64,000 nt of DNA from Streptomyces durmitorensis (GTDB lineage Bacteria > Actinomycetota > Actinomycetes > Streptomycetales > Streptomycetaceae). The notes under the pieces are model-generated. The model ran no database searches and was not told the DNA's origin. It worked only from the letters and a program-made list of their open reading frames with translations. The stretch spans positions 1,674,001 through 1,738,000 of the forward strand of contig NZ_CP097289.1 of assembly GCF_023498005.1 (NCBI RefSeq), given 5' to 3'. The first letter of the stretch is position 1. Every line of letters begins with the position of its first letter. Positions 35,134 through 43,570 of the stretch are shown here, one piece after another. The translations under genes and the position numbers were made by a program.

Positions 35134-36538
35134 ACCACTCCGCCTCCCGGTAGTCCTTGAGGAAGACCCCCGAGACCGGCGCGCCCGCCTCGCCCCGCAC
35201 GATCGGGTCGTAGATCCGGGCCGCGCCGTCCACCACGTCGAGGGGCGTGCGGAAGCCCGCGCCCGCGATGCGGTCCTTCTTGGGGGCGGGGTTCTCGTCG
35301 GTGATCCAGCCGGTGTCGACGGCGCACATGTGCACGCCCTGCTCGGCGAGTTCGGCCGCGCTCGTGCGCGTGAGCATGTTCAGGGCGGCCTTGGCCATGT
35401 TCGTGTGCGGATGCCCGGCCGTCTTGTTGCGCACGGCGAACCGGCCTTCGACCGCCGTGACGTTCACGATGTACGTGCGGGGGCGAGGCGAGGCGAGCAG
35501 CAGCGGCAGCAGCCGGTCGCAGAGCAGGGCCGGTGCCAGCGAGTTGACCAGCTGGGTCTCCAGGACCTCGGCCGGGTCGAGGCCGCCGAGCCGGGCGGAC
35601 CAGGAGTTCTCCGGCGACGCGTCGCGCAGCAGGCCCGCCTCATCGGCCGTGGGCAGGGCATCGGGCTCGGTATCGATATCGGCATCGGCATCGATGTCGG
35701 GCAGGACCATGGCGAGCGCGCCCCGCGTCACCGTGGAGCCGTCCGGCGTCCGCATCGGCCGGAAGCCGGGCGCGCCGCGGGCCCCGGCGGGCAGTTCCGC
35801 CCGCTCCCCCGCCGCGAGAGCCGCGTACGACTCGGGCGGCCTGCGGACCGTCTGCGCCGCGTTGTTGACCAGGATGTCCAGCGGCTCGGCCTCCCGGCGC
35901 AACTCCTCGCACAGGCCTAGCACTTGGCGCGGGTCACGCAGGTCGACAGCGAGCACCGTGAGCCGGTCGAGCCACTTCTCGCTGCCCCGCACCGCACGGA
36001 AGCGCCGCTCCGTGTCGTGCGGGAAGCGGCTGGTGACCAGGAGTTCGGCGCCGTCGCGCAGCATCATCAGGGCCAGCTGGAAGCCGATCTTCACGCGGCC
36101 CCCGGTGAGCAGCGCACGGCGCCCGCTCAGATCGGTCCCCAGCTCGCGCCGGGTGCGGTTGTCGGCTGCGCAGCCGGGACAGAGCCGGTGGTAGAAGGAG
36201 TCGACCTGTCGATACGACGCCTTGCAGACATAGCAGGGCCTGGCCCGCCGGAAGACCCCGGCGCTACCGGCTGCACCAGCCCCGTCGGCGACCAGCGGCG
36301 CGTCCTCACGGCGGTCGCCGGCCCCGGTGGCGGTGGCGGCCATCACGGCGGCGTCGGCGGCGGAGAGTTCGGCCCCGCGCGCCTTGCGTCTGCGCAGCCG
36401 TCCGTCCCGGGCGAAGGAAGCGGCGACCTGCTCGGCACGGAGCCGCACCGGGTCGTCGACCGGCAGCTCGCGGAGCCTGCCGATCACGTCGTGGAAGGCC
36501 GCGAGGTCCGCCTCGCTGATCCCGCCGCTCTCACTCAT
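35132..36538 (-). CDS. SDR-family oxidoreductase with N-terminal zinc ribbon
   Basis: Protein of 468 residues. An N-terminal 95-residue region leads to a zinc-ribbon-like motif, CYVCKASYRQVDSFYHRLCPGC (as two CxxC pairs), then a Rossmann SDR domain: LSGRRALLTGGRVKIGFQLALM (altered glycine motif TGGRVKIG), AVDLRDPRQV, LDILVNNAAQTVRR and YIVNVTAVEGRF. The Tyr-x3-Lys site is replaced by HTNMAKAALNM, with Lys kept but no Tyr at the usual place. A 14-residue Asp/Ile-rich insertion (DIDADADIDTEPDA) comes from a short DNA repeat. It is flanked by two atypical tRNA genes on the same strand. ATG 36538. Substrate unknown. Confidence 0.82.
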   Translation of the reverse strand: MSESGGISEADLAAFHDVIGRLRELPVDDPVRLRAEQVAASFARDGRLRRRKARGAELSAADAAVMAATATGAGDRREDAPLVADGAGAAGSAGVFRRARPCYVCKASYRQVDSFYHRLCPGCAADNRTRRELGTDLSGRRALLTGGRVKIGFQLALMMLRDGAELLVTSRFPHDTERRFRAVRGSEKWLDRLTVLAVDLRDPRQVLGLCEELRREAEPLDILVNNAAQTVRRPPESYAALAAGERAELPAGARGAPGFRPMRTPDGSTVTRGALAMVLPDIDADADIDTEPDALPTADEAGLLRDASPENSWSARLGGLDPAEVLETQLVNSLAPALLCDRLLPLLLASPRPRTYIVNVTAVEGRFAVRNKTAGHPHTNMAKAALNMLTRTSAAELAEQGVHMCAVDTGWITDENPAPKKDRIAGAGFRTPLDVVDGAARIYDPIVRGEAGAPVSGVFLKDYREAEW

Positions 36539-36568
36539 CCGTCCCGCCCCGCCCGTGCCGTCCGCTCG

Positions 36569-36640
36569 TGGTCCCGGCCGGATTCGAACCGGCGTATCCG
36601 CCATGTCATGGCGGCGAGTCTGCCTCTGCTCTACAGGACC
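36569..36640 (-). tRNA. tRNA-Val(GAC)-like gene, atypical
   Basis: Cloverleaf on the minus strand: acceptor GGTCCTG/CGGGACC (7 bp with one G-T), TA at 8-9, D stem GAG/CTC with loop containing GG, anticodon arm CCGCC-ATGACAT-GGCGG with anticodon GAC (Val), four-base variable loop, T arm GCCGG-TTCGAAT-CCGGC, discriminator A; no encoded CCA. The D-arm sequence AGAGGCAGA is almost the same as in the Trp-type gene 1.65 kb away and is unlike ordinary Streptomyces tRNA-Val as I remember it. It lies 31 bases upstream of the SDR start. Confidence 0.65.
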
Positions 36641-36770
36641 CCGCACCCGCGCCGACCAGGAGTGTTCGGTCCGCGCGCGCCCCCGGATCGTAGCCGCGCC
36701 ACTGCCGCCGTGCCGAATCGATTTACGACCGCCCGCCCCGGTGCAACGGTGGGCAGCGGGGGTGGAACCC

Positions 36771-39242
36771 ATGGCACAGACCCATGAATGGATGTTCTAC
36801 GAGGTCATGTGGCGCGGCTGGGCGGGGCGGGCCCGCGTGCCCTATCCCGTTCCGTGGTGGGCGCAGGCCGCCTTCCGGCGCTGGAGCGACGACTTCGACT
36901 CGGGAACGTACGAATCCAAGGAGGCCGCCTTCGCCTCCAACGCCCTGTACCGCTACTGGCACATGGTGGGCGTCAAGGACCACCGGCAGGAGTCCCTGAT
37001 CGGGCAGGCGGGCGAGATCGAGCCCGTCTACGACAAGTACTGCCTGTCCTTCTTCCTCTACTCACCGTCGACCGGCGCCCTGCGGCTGCCGCAGCTGACG
37101 GACGCCGGGACCCTCGGCCAGCGCATGGAGGCGCCCCATCTGCCGGTGGTCCTGACGACGTTCCGCACCGCTGACGGCACCGAGTTCGTGCAGCGGACCT
37201 TCGGTACGGCCGTCGGCCCCCGGCAGCGGGACCTCGTCCTGACCCGTCTGACGGTGGGCAGCGCGACCGGGCAGCCGCGCGAGGGCTGGCTGTGCGCGGC
37301 CGTCATGCCCGCGGGGCCGAGCGGCTTCCAGCGGCACGACCGCAACGGCCGCCAGATCACGGACCGGCGCCTGACGTTCCTGCGCCATCTGCCCGACGAG
37401 GGCCGGGTGGAGACCAACAGCGGGTGGGGGCCGGTGTTCGACACGCCTCCCGAGCAGTACGGCGTGTACGGCAACCCGGACTTCAGTGACGAACCGGATT
37501 CCTATCTGAGCCGCAACCCGTTCCACGACCTGGTCATGGGCGGCAAGCTGAACGGCGCGACGCAGGCCCAGGACCAGATCGCGGGTCTGTGCAGCGCGGC
37601 GTTCGCCTGGCCCTACCGGGTCGCGGACGACGAGCTGTTCGAGCTCGACGTCCGCCTGCCGGTCGACCTCTACAGCGGCGCCGCCGACCTCGCGGAGATC
37701 AAGGCCACTCCGGCCGCGGCTCTGGAGGAGGCCAACCGCCTGTTCTGGACGGGCAAGCTGATCGCGCAGGGCGTGCAGCCCGAACTGCCGCAGCCCGTGG
37801 CGCACTTGGCGGACCGGTTCCGGCAGTGCCGCTCGCAGCTCCTGATCCTCTCCGACCACGGCGAGATCCATCCGGGCCCGACGGTGTACGACTCCTTCTG
37901 GATCCGTGACTCGTCCGTCGAGGCCACGGCGTGCTCGCTGGTCGGCGACGCGGCCCTGGCCGAACGGCAGTTGGGCACGCACTATCCGCTGAAGTTCAAC
38001 CGCGGCTCGGGCCGGATCGGGCCGTGTGCCGAGTACGGCTTCTACGGCGGGCCGCACGAGAAAAACGACCGCGAGTGGGACAGCAACGGCCAGGCGCTGT
38101 GGGCGATCGGCCGCTTCGACCGGACACACGGCCGGTCCACCGCGTTCGGGGCCAAGCTCTACACGCCGTACGTCATCGACGGCGCCCGGTGGCTGCGCGA
38201 CAACCGCGACCAGTACGGCCTGCTGCACAGCGGCTGGAGCGCCGAGCACCTCGGCGAGCGCGACAAGCCGCACTACTGGGACGACCTGTGGGGCCTGGCC
38301 GGTCTGTACGAGGCCGCGCGGCTCGCGGAGCGGATCGGCTCCCCCGACGTGCCCGAACTCTGGGGCTCCTTCGACGACTTGAAGCGGGCCACGGCGGCAT
38401 CGGTGCGCTGGGTCCTTGCGGAGCAGCAGAGGCGCGGCGCCTGGGAGACGTACATCCCGACCGGGCCCGGTGACGTCGGCCGGCTCGACTCGACGATGAT
38501 CGGCACGGCGGCGTTCTTCCACCCGCTGCGGCTGCACATGGGCAGCAAGCTGGGCGAGGACATCGACCGGGCGGCCCGCTGGACGCTCGACACGATGTAC
38601 GCGCACTTCGTGACCGGCGGCTACCGGCACGAGGCGGCCTGGAACACCTACGGCCCCTACCTCACGACGCAGTTGGCGCACGCGTATCTCCTGGCGGGCG
38701 ACGCCGCACGGATGGACACGCTGCTCGGCTGGATCGTGGGCGCGTCGATGCCCCGGACCGAGGAGCGGGCGGTGGCGCTCGGCGCGTGGAACGAGCAGCA
38801 CGCCTTCCCCATCGCGTCCGACTACCGCGAAGTCCCCTCCCGCCACTGGTACATGGGGGACATCCCGCACGGCTGGGCGGCGGCCGAGTATCTGCTCCTG
38901 ATCCGCGACATCCTCTTCTTCGAGGCGGACGAGGACAGGGACCCGCACCTCTACATCGCTCCGGGCATACGCCCCCACTGGGTGCCGGACGGTGCGTCGG
39001 TGGCCGTGGACGACGCACCGAACCTGTTCGGGGCGCCCTTCGGCTACCGCCTCACCCATGACGCGGGCCGGCGGAAGGTCACCGTGGACATCACGCGGGC
39101 GCCGGAGCGCGTGCGGTACGTCTATCCGTGCCGGTTCGGCCCGGTGCGCGCGGTCATGGCGGACGGCCGCGATCTGACGGTGACGGGGGACGACGTGCAC
39201 ATACCGGCGGGGACGAGGAGGTTCACGGTCACGTACGCCTGA
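36771..39242 (+). CDS. Six-hairpin (alpha/alpha)6-barrel glycosidase-like protein
   Basis: Cytosolic-looking protein of 823 residues without a signal peptide. The N-terminal 350 residues are beta-rich, the middle (about 360-740) is an (alpha/alpha)6 barrel: TVYDSFWIRDSSVEATACSL, EKNDREWDSNGQALWAIGRFD, HYWDDLWGLAGLYEAARLAE and GGYRHEAAWNTYGPYLTTQLAHAYL, with acidic residues (RDSS, EWDSNGQ, WNEQHAFP) in positions used by GH15, GH63 and GH94 relatives. The C-terminal 90 residues form a beta domain (RKVTVDITRAPERVRYVYP). The sugar substrate is not clear. Start ATG 36771; ATG 36792 is an alternative. Its 3' end overlaps the convergent WhiB-like gene by 14 bases. Confidence 0.78.
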   Translation: MAQTHEWMFYEVMWRGWAGRARVPYPVPWWAQAAFRRWSDDFDSGTYESKEAAFASNALYRYWHMVGVKDHRQESLIGQAGEIEPVYDKYCLSFFLYSPSTGALRLPQLTDAGTLGQRMEAPHLPVVLTTFRTADGTEFVQRTFGTAVGPRQRDLVLTRLTVGSATGQPREGWLCAAVMPAGPSGFQRHDRNGRQITDRRLTFLRHLPDEGRVETNSGWGPVFDTPPEQYGVYGNPDFSDEPDSYLSRNPFHDLVMGGKLNGATQAQDQIAGLCSAAFAWPYRVADDELFELDVRLPVDLYSGAADLAEIKATPAAALEEANRLFWTGKLIAQGVQPELPQPVAHLADRFRQCRSQLLILSDHGEIHPGPTVYDSFWIRDSSVEATACSLVGDAALAERQLGTHYPLKFNRGSGRIGPCAEYGFYGGPHEKNDREWDSNGQALWAIGRFDRTHGRSTAFGAKLYTPYVIDGARWLRDNRDQYGLLHSGWSAEHLGERDKPHYWDDLWGLAGLYEAARLAERIGSPDVPELWGSFDDLKRATAASVRWVLAEQQRRGAWETYIPTGPGDVGRLDSTMIGTAAFFHPLRLHMGSKLGEDIDRAARWTLDTMYAHFVTGGYRHEAAWNTYGPYLTTQLAHAYLLAGDAARMDTLLGWIVGASMPRTEERAVALGAWNEQHAFPIASDYREVPSRHWYMGDIPHGWAAAEYLLLIRDILFFEADEDRDPHLYIAPGIRPHWVPDGASVAVDDAPNLFGAPFGYRLTHDAGRRKVTVDITRAPERVRYVYPCRFGPVRAVMADGRDLTVTGDDVHIPAGTRRFTVTYA

Positions 39243-39465
39243 GGCTGAGCCGTTCCTTCTCCGAGAGCCCGCCCCAGACGCCGAACCGCTCGTCATGGGC
39301 CAGGGCGTACTCGAGGCACGCCGGGCGCATCTCGCAGAGCTGGCAGATGTACTTGGCCTCGCGCACCGAGCTGCCCGGTTCGGGGAAGAAGAACTCGGAT
39401 CCCGTCTGGGCGCACAGGGCCTGCTCCCAGGCGACTTCCGGCTCGGCTGTCATGTGGATCTGCAT
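39229..39465 (-). CDS. wblH: WhiB-like iron-sulfur regulator (WblH type)
   Basis: Wbl protein of 78 residues. It has the four cluster-binding cysteines, one in EQALCAQTG and three in YICQLCEMRPACLEYA (C-x2-C-x5-C), followed by the GVWGG turn in DERFGVWGGLSEKERL that contacts sigma factors, and a short basic C-terminus. Wbl proteins carry a 4Fe-4S cluster and work with the vegetative sigma factor in development and stress. I start it at ATG 39465 (MQIHMTAEPEVAWE); 39453 is possible. I recall wblH (SCO6715) at this place in S. coelicolor, so the paralogue name is from synteny. Convergent overlap with the glycosidase. Confidence 0.85.
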   Translation of the reverse strand: MQIHMTAEPEVAWEQALCAQTGSEFFFPEPGSSVREAKYICQLCEMRPACLEYALAHDERFGVWGGLSEKERLSLRRT

Positions 39466-39652
39466 GCCGTCGATGCTGGCAGGGGGTGCGAAACAAGGGA
39501 TCAACGAACGATCAACGCCATGACATGGGCTGTTTCGCCTCCTGTTTCGGCCTCCTCCTGCTTGCCCGCGGGGGAACGCGGCGAAACGCTCACGGGCGGG
39601 TTCCCGTGCCGAACGGGACGCGCGCCTCCGTCCCGTCCGGCACCTTCCGCCC

Positions 39653-40447
39653 TCAGCTTCCGCCCGGTGCCTCCGGCTGCATGAGCGCGAACCGCGCCCC
39701 GGAGGGATCGGCGAGCTTGGCGAAGCTGCCGACGCCCGCGAGGTCCATGCGCGGCACCCGGACCGTGCCCCCGGCAGGCTCGACCTTGGCGAGCACGGCG
39801 TCCATGTCCGTCACCTGGAAGTACGGAGTCCAGTACGGCCCGGCCTTGGCTTCCTCCTGGGCGTCGGACAGCGGCCACAGGCCGCCGAACATGTCGTCCT
39901 CGGTGCCGCCCGCGGGGTGCACCATCGTGTAGGAACCGCCCTCGAAGGCCTGGGTGGAGGTCCCCCAGTCGAACACCGCTCCATAGAACTCCTGGGCCGC
40001 CTTGATGTCCGGGGTGTAGAGCTCGGTCCAGCACATGCTGTTCGGGGCGTCGACCAGGTCGAGGCCCTTGTTCGTGCCCGGCTGCCAGACGGCGAAGCCG
40101 ACCCCCTGGGCATCATTGAAGACCGCCATGCGACCGAGGTCACCGACGTCCATGGCCTCGTACACCGTGCTGCCGCCGGCCTGCTCGACCGCCTTGGCCG
40201 TCGCGTCGGCGTCCGGTGTCTTGAAGTAGAGCGTCCAGGACGGAGGGGACTGATCGGCGGTGACCGTCATCGCTCCCGCCACGGTCTTGCCGTCCGCCTG
40301 ATACATGCCATAGCCACCGAATTCCGCGCCACCCGGCAGGAACCGCCACCCGAAGAGATCGCCGTAGAAGGCATGGGCGCCTTCAAGATCCGGAGTGCCG
40401 AGGTCCACCCACGTCGGGGCACCCACGGCATAACGGGTTTTGAGCAT
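39653..40447 (-). CDS. VOC-family protein with two glyoxalase-fold domains
   Basis: Protein of 264 residues made of two vicinal-oxygen-chelate modules, about 1-125 and 130-264. They begin GAPTWVDLGTPDLEGAHAFY and MCWTELYTPDIKAAQEFY and each end in a DPxGxxFAxMQP or AQGVGFAVWQP motif. The metal ligands expected at the start of each module (His or Gln) are not clearly conserved, so it may bind ligand or metal only weakly. This resembles the mycobacterial CFP30B-type two-module proteins. ATG 40447 has AAAGGAG nine bases upstream. Divergent from the GH64 gene across 233 bases. Confidence 0.82.
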   Translation of the reverse strand: MLKTRYAVGAPTWVDLGTPDLEGAHAFYGDLFGWRFLPGGAEFGGYGMYQADGKTVAGAMTVTADQSPPSWTLYFKTPDADATAKAVEQAGGSTVYEAMDVGDLGRMAVFNDAQGVGFAVWQPGTNKGLDLVDAPNSMCWTELYTPDIKAAQEFYGAVFDWGTSTQAFEGGSYTMVHPAGGTEDDMFGGLWPLSDAQEEAKAGPYWTPYFQVTDMDAVLAKVEPAGGTVRVPRMDLAGVGSFAKLADPSGARFALMQPEAPGGS

Positions 40448-40545
40448 GATCGACTCCTTTGTCGCATCTCTCTTCCCTTTCTCCGAGTCTGACACCCGGC
40501 ACTGACAGTGCGCGCATGCTGCCACCTTGTGAAGGAAACAAGATT

Positions 40546-40561
40546 CTGAGAGCGCTCTCAG
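40546..40561. promoter_or_regulatory. LacI/CebR-type operator upstream of the GH64 gene
   Basis: CTGAGAGCGCTCTCAG is a perfect 16-base palindrome at 40546-40561. Its core differs from the streptomycete CebR box TGGGAGCGCTCCCA at two symmetric positions. It lies 120 bases before the GH64 start and 99 bases before the VOC gene start. A LacI-family regulator gene follows 1.9 kb downstream. Confidence 0.7.
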
Positions 40562-40680
40562 TCACAACTCTTGACGGTCGAATGGGCCGAAGCGACAGTG
40601 GTCGCACCACAAGGCCGGCCACCCCCACAGCCACCCACGGCCGCACGACATCCCCCCACACACATCCCGGGAGACCTTCC

Positions 40681-41907
40681 GTGATATCGCGTCGAGTGTT
40701 CCTGTCCACTGCCGCCGGAGCCGCCGGAGCCCTCACCTACCCCGTCTGGGGAAGCGCCCTCAGCCCCGGCGCCAAGGCAGCACCCGCGACCTGTGAACTC
40801 GCCCTCCAGAACAAGTCGTTGCCCGGCCAGGTGCACGCCTACGTCACCGGACACGAGCAGGGCACCGACCGCTGGGTCCTGCTGAAGCCGGACGGCGGCG
40901 TCTACCGCCCCGATTCGCCGTCGGCCCCGCAGACCCCGCTGCCCGTCGACTGCGCGATCCCGCTCGGCGCGGCGGGCTCCGCACCGAAAGTACTGACGCT
41001 CCCTCAAATGTTCGGCGCACGCGTCTACTTCGTACGGGACGACAAGCTGGACTTCTTCCTCAACCCGGGCCCGTCGCTGGTCGAGCCCGCGTTCGCGACC
41101 AAGGAGGACGCCAACTACGGGCGCACGTGGTCGTTCTGCGAATTCACCTTCAACAGCTCGCAGTTGTACGCCAACATCAGCTACGTGGACCTCGTCACGG
41201 CCCTCCCCATCGGCCTGACCCTGGAGGGGGACGCCACGCACACGGTGGCACCGCTGCCGGACGGCGCCGTCGACAAGATCGCCTCCGACCTCGCAGCCCA
41301 GGGGGAGAAGGACGGGCAGCCCTGGGGTGATCTGGTGATCCGCGGCGACGGCGGCGACGTACTCCGCGTCATCTCGCCGCAGAACCTCATGGCCCCGTAC
41401 TTCGACCGCCCGAACGAGATGCCGTTCCGGGACGTGTGGAACAGCTACATCGACCAGGCGTGGGAGAAGTACCGGAGCACCGACCTGAAGATCGACCTGC
41501 AGGGCGGCCGTGGCGTGTTCACGGGCCGGGTCAGCGGCGACACGCTGACGTTCAACGGCGGGCACACGTTCTCGAAACCGACCTCGAAGGACATCTTCAC
41601 CTGCAACCACGGCCCCTTCACGAACAACCCCGGCGACGCCGACGACAAGAAGGGCCTGCTGGCGCGGCTCGCGGCGGGCTTCAACCGGAGCATCATGCTG
41701 ACGCACGCGGAGCAGCCGAACGGGGCGGGTGCCGGTGACTACTACAAGGGTGACGTGACCAACCACTGGGCCCGGGTCGTGCACGCGAACTCGCCCATCG
41801 GATACGCCTTCCCGTACGACGACGTCCGGCCGGACGGTGAGCCCGATGTGTCCGGGGCCGCGCACGACGGGAATCCGCGGCGGTTCACGGTGAGTGTCGG
41901 GGCCTAG
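40681..41907 (+). CDS. Secreted glycoside hydrolase family 64 (endo-beta-1,3-glucanase type)
   Basis: Exported enzyme of 408 residues, laminaripentaose-producing beta-1,3-glucanase family. The N-terminus MISRRVFLSTAAGAAGALT has a twin-arginine motif. GH64 blocks: CELALQNKSLPGQVHAYVTG, QMFGARVYFVRDDKLDFFLN, YGRTWSFCEFTFNSSQLYAN-ISYVDLVTALPIGLTL (with the family catalytic Glu/Asp in this region), IDLQGGRGVFTGRV and NHWARVVHANSPIGYAFPYDD near the C-terminus. The start is GTG 40681 after GGGAG. It has no carbohydrate-binding module. The LacI-type palindrome upstream suggests induction by glucan fragments. Confidence 0.9.
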   Translation: MISRRVFLSTAAGAAGALTYPVWGSALSPGAKAAPATCELALQNKSLPGQVHAYVTGHEQGTDRWVLLKPDGGVYRPDSPSAPQTPLPVDCAIPLGAAGSAPKVLTLPQMFGARVYFVRDDKLDFFLNPGPSLVEPAFATKEDANYGRTWSFCEFTFNSSQLYANISYVDLVTALPIGLTLEGDATHTVAPLPDGAVDKIASDLAAQGEKDGQPWGDLVIRGDGGDVLRVISPQNLMAPYFDRPNEMPFRDVWNSYIDQAWEKYRSTDLKIDLQGGRGVFTGRVSGDTLTFNGGHTFSKPTSKDIFTCNHGPFTNNPGDADDKKGLLARLAAGFNRSIMLTHAEQPNGAGAGDYYKGDVTNHWARVVHANSPIGYAFPYDDVRPDGEPDVSGAAHDGNPRRFTVSVGA

Positions 41908-41947
41908 CGGCCCCGGCGGGGGCCTCCCGCACGTTTCCACCACGCAT

Positions 41948-41982
41948 ACCGCCCCGTCGCGCGCTGGTCGCGACGGGGCGGT
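41948..41982. terminator. Bidirectional terminator between GH64 and chaplin genes
   Basis: ACCGCCCCGTCGCG (41948-41961) and CGCGACGGGGCGGT (41969-41982) form a perfect 14-bp stem with a seven-base loop. Confidence 0.85.
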
Positions 41983-42012
41983 GTGGCGTTGTGGCGTTGT
42001 GGCGTTGTGGCG
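41983..42012. repeat. 8-bp tandem repeat (GTGGCGTT), 3.75 copies
   Basis: GTGGCGTT at 41983-41990, 41991-41998 and 41999-42006, then GTGGCG at 42007-42012. It lies directly after the terminator and three bases before the chaplin stop codon. Confidence 0.9.
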
Positions 42013-42015
42013 TGC

Positions 42016-42258
42016 CTACTGGCAGTTGTTGCCCGCGGCCGGGTTGAGGAGGCCGACGACGTTCAGGCTGTTGCCGCAGGCGTTGATGGGAACGTCGACG
42101 GGAACCTGCAGGAGGTTGCCGCTGAGGACGCCCGGCGAGTTCTGGGCCGTGCCCTCGGCGTAGGCGCCGGGGCCGGGGTCGGCGACGGCGGAACCGGCCC
42201 CGCCGATGACGGTGACCGCGGCGAAGGCCGCTGCTGCCAGGATCGCGCACTTGCGCAT
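42016..42258 (-). CDS. Short chaplin
   Basis: Chaplins are secreted amphipathic proteins that coat aerial hyphae and spores with amyloid fibres. This one is 80 residues: signal peptide to about residue 26 (IGGAGSAVA then DPGPG), followed by one chaplin domain, NSPGVLSGNLLQVPVDVPIN-ACGNSLNVVGLLNPAAGNNC. It has the two conserved cysteines (in ACGN and NNC) that form a disulfide and no LPxTG sorting signal, so it is the short class. ATG 42258 has CGGAGG seven bases upstream. The mature protein is about 54 residues. Confidence 0.92.
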   Translation of the reverse strand: MRKCAILAAAAFAAVTVIGGAGSAVADPGPGAYAEGTAQNSPGVLSGNLLQVPVDVPINACGNSLNVVGLLNPAAGNNCQ

Positions 42259-42404
42259 GGTGTTACCTCCGGATGAGGGGAAGTGCTGAAGCGAGCCTCA
42301 CCCGGGCGCGACGCGGCAAAAACGCCGGTGGACCGTGCGGGGTAACGAGGGCACCCGTTCGTGGGATGTCGGCCCTCTGGAGCCCCCTGGAGCCCCGCGT
42401 CCCT

Positions 42405-42432
42405 GGCCTCGTGGCCTCGTGGCCTCGTGGCC
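42405..42432. repeat. 8-bp tandem repeat (GGCCTCGT), 3.5 copies
   Basis: GGCCTCGT at 42405-42412, 42413-42420 and 42421-42428, then GGCC. Just before it is a shorter doublet (GGAGCCCCCT/GGAGCCCCGC, 42379-42398). The region lies between the LacI stop and the chaplin start. Confidence 0.9.
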
Positions 42433-42468
42433 GCCGGGCAGGGATCGGGACCGGGAAGGCACGGCCCC

Positions 42469-43488
42469 CTACGCCGACTCCCTCCGCACCAGCTCCGTCG
42501 GCAGGACCACGCTCTGTGTCGGCAGCTCGCCCCGCGCCAGCAGCATCCTCGCCATCAGCCGGCCCATCTCCTCGATGTCCTGACGCACCGTCGTCAGTGG
42601 CGGGTCCACCTGCTCGGCGACCGGCAGCATGTCGTCGAAGCCCACCACCGCGACGTCGTCCGGCACCCGCTTCCCCCGCTCGCGGAGCACCCGGAGGGCC
42701 CCCAGCGCCGACAGGTCGTTGCCGGCGAAGACCGCGTCCACCTCAGGGACGCGGTCCAGGAGCTCGCGCATCGCGCGCTCGCCGCCCGCCGGGGTGAAGT
42801 CGCCCTGCGCGACGAACCTCTCCCCCGCCTCCGGCAGGACGTCGCGGAAGCCGTCGAGGCGGTCCACCGCCGACGTCTGGTCGAGCGCGCCGGTGATGTG
42901 CGCGATGCGGGTGCGGCCCAGCGAGACCAGGTGGCGCACCGCGTCCCGCGCACCGCCGCGGTTGTCGCAGTCGACGTACGGAGACGTCACCGTCCCCTCC
43001 GGCCACCCAGGGCGGCCGCCGAACACCGTCGGCACGCCCGCGCCCTGAATGATGCCGGGCAGCGGATCGTCCAGGTGCAGCGAGAAGACGAGGGCGCCGT
43101 CCACATGGCCACCCGCCAGATAGCGGCCGACCCGCTCGTGGTCGTCACGCCCCTCCGTCAGGAGCAGCACCAGCTGAACGTCACGCGACGTCAACTCCTT
43201 GCTGATGCCCCGGAGTTGCCGGGCGAAGAACGGGTCGGCGAACACCCGCGTCTCCGGTTCGGCGATCACCACGGCGACCGCGTCGTGGCGGCGGGTCACC
43301 AGACTGCGGGCGGCGCGGTTCGGCACGTAGCCGAGCTCGTCGACCGCCTGCCTGACCTTCTCGGCGAGCACCTCGCGTACGCCCGCGTCGCCGTTGACGA
43401 CGCGGGAGACCGTGGCCCGGGAGACTCCGGCCCGCGCGGCCACGGCCTCCAGGGTGGGGCGTGGGGCGGCGCTCGGCGGCTCGGTCAC
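42469..43488 (-). CDS. LacI-family transcriptional regulator
   Basis: Repressor of 339 residues. The N-terminal helix-turn-helix and hinge are TLEAVAARAGVSRATVSRVV, NGDAGVREVLAEKVRQAVDE and LGYVPNRAARSL. The effector domain has AVAVVIAEPETRVFADPFFA, the GALVFSLHLDDPLP segment, and VDAVFAGNDLSALGALRVLRE-type PBP1 fold strands, ending VVLPTELVRRES. The ligand is probably a sugar. ATG 43488 (MTEPPSAAPRP). The CebR-like palindrome at 40546 is a reasonable target. Confidence 0.92.
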   Translation of the reverse strand: MTEPPSAAPRPTLEAVAARAGVSRATVSRVVNGDAGVREVLAEKVRQAVDELGYVPNRAARSLVTRRHDAVAVVIAEPETRVFADPFFARQLRGISKELTSRDVQLVLLLTEGRDDHERVGRYLAGGHVDGALVFSLHLDDPLPGIIQGAGVPTVFGGRPGWPEGTVTSPYVDCDNRGGARDAVRHLVSLGRTRIAHITGALDQTSAVDRLDGFRDVLPEAGERFVAQGDFTPAGGERAMRELLDRVPEVDAVFAGNDLSALGALRVLRERGKRVPDDVAVVGFDDMLPVAEQVDPPLTTVRQDIEEMGRLMARMLLARGELPTQSVVLPTELVRRESA

Positions 43489-43570
43489 GTGGGGCTCCTC
43501 GGGGCAGCTTGCGAGTGTGCGCCGGTCAGGATACGACCGGCGGGCAGGGCGGGGAGATTCCCCGCCCGCT

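Noticed and set aside
41983..42012. Short tandem repeats as a CRISPR-like array
   Set aside because: Units are 8 bp, contiguous and without spacers; no cas genes in the window.
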